Shown here one piece after another: positions 4,922 through 5,142 of a stretch of DNA of 5,142 nt (position 1 is the stretch's first letter; every line of letters begins with the position of its first letter). A program made the position numbers and the translations under genes. A model generated the notes under the pieces. That model was given only the letters and a program-made list of their open reading frames with translations. It was not told the origin of the DNA and did not search any database. The DNA lies in contig JAUWOH010000252.1 in assembly GCA_030612225.1 (NCBI GenBank), positions 1-5,142 of the forward strand, read 5' to 3'. The DNA is from Desulfobacteraceae bacterium. GTDB lineage: Bacteria > Desulfobacterota > Desulfobacteria > Desulfobacterales > JAUWMJ01.

Positions 4922-5142
4922 ATGGATTCAGGTATGTTCAAAAAAATAATTTTATCAATTTTATTTGTTTCGCTGTGCTTCATAACATCAATAGAAGCAA
5001 AAACCTTTAAGGTCGCAAGCTATAATGTAGAAAACCTGTTTGATCTTATTAGGGATGGGACGGAATACACCGAGTATATTCCGAATACCGGTTATGGTTG
5101 GACCAAGAATATTGCAGATATCAAATACACCAATATTGTCAG
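4922..5142 (+). CDS. Exported endonuclease/exonuclease/phosphatase-family protein, N-terminal part (runs off right edge)
   Basis: The frame is open to the right edge (73 codons). It begins with a signal peptide: FKKIILSILFVSLCFITSIEA, probably cleaved near residue 26 before KTFK. The mature start KVASYNVENLFDLIRDGTEY (30-49) is the first motif of the EEP (DNase I-like) fold, in which the Asn of SYNVEN (Asn35) helps bind the catalytic metal. The following EYIPNTGYGWTKNIADIKYTNIV fits bacterial secreted members of the family. The remaining catalytic residues lie off the window, so nuclease and phosphatase roles cannot be separated. Start: ATG 4922 follows GGGG (4914-4917) closely; ATG 4934 (MFKKI) has GGA at 4924-4926, 7 nt upstream, and gives a more typical signal peptide. 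I list the longer form but cannot decide. It has its own promoter, so it is probably not part of the preceding operon. Confidence 0.8.
   Translation, partial: MDSGMFKKIILSILFVSLCFITSIEAKTFKVASYNVENLFDLIRDGTEYTEYIPNTGYGWTKNIADIKYTNIV

Noticed and set aside
1..5142. CRISPR array, rRNA or complete tRNA genes
   Set aside because: No regularly spaced direct repeats, no rRNA-like blocks and no full cloverleaf were seen on either strand.

Overview
The window looks like a piece of a Gram-negative, probably anaerobic chromosome. Desulfobacterota (former Deltaproteobacteria) is my best guess, from four things: a PAS-type sigma-54 activator, a B12-binding radical SAM protein, a paired TIGR03546/TIGR03545-like envelope operon (families I recall from outer-membrane bacteria), and a dispersed-repeat-like sequence of a kind I associate with that phylum. 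The assignment is inferred from content and was not tested by a search.

Layout. Positions 1-372 (minus strand) hold the first 124 codons of a B12-binding-domain radical SAM protein that runs off the left edge. Positions 373-781 are a divergent regulatory region. It holds a strong sigma-54 -24/-12 match pointing left, a sigma-70-like promoter pointing right, several AGATGA-type half-sites, a perfect 12-bp palindrome, and a repeat-like stretch ending at the Shine-Dalgarno sequence of the next gene. Positions 782-2197 (plus) encode a complete sigma-54 enhancer-binding protein (PAS, AAA+, Fis-type HTH). Positions 2198-2458 are non-coding, with a minus-strand 27-nt match to the 3' end of a tRNA including CCA. 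Positions 2459-4746 (plus) hold two translationally coupled genes: a small multi-helix membrane protein (TIGR03546-like) and a long membrane-anchored protein (TIGR03545-like) with an AsmA-like N-terminal region and a central coiled coil. Positions 4747-4921 hold two tandem hairpins and a TATAAT promoter element. From 4922 to the right edge is the start of an exported endonuclease/exonuclease/phosphatase-fold protein.

How the parts may work together. The sigma-54 activator sits back to back with the radical SAM gene, and that gene carries the sigma-54-type promoter. The simplest reading is a local circuit: the PAS protein senses a small molecule or redox cue, activates the divergent radical SAM gene or operon, and may control its own sigma-70 promoter through the AGATG-AA-CATCT palindrome lying between that promoter's -35 and -10. 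The TIGR03546/TIGR03545 pair is probably a separate unit for envelope work of unknown nature. The most novel material is this poorly characterised pair and the divergent sigma-54 circuit.
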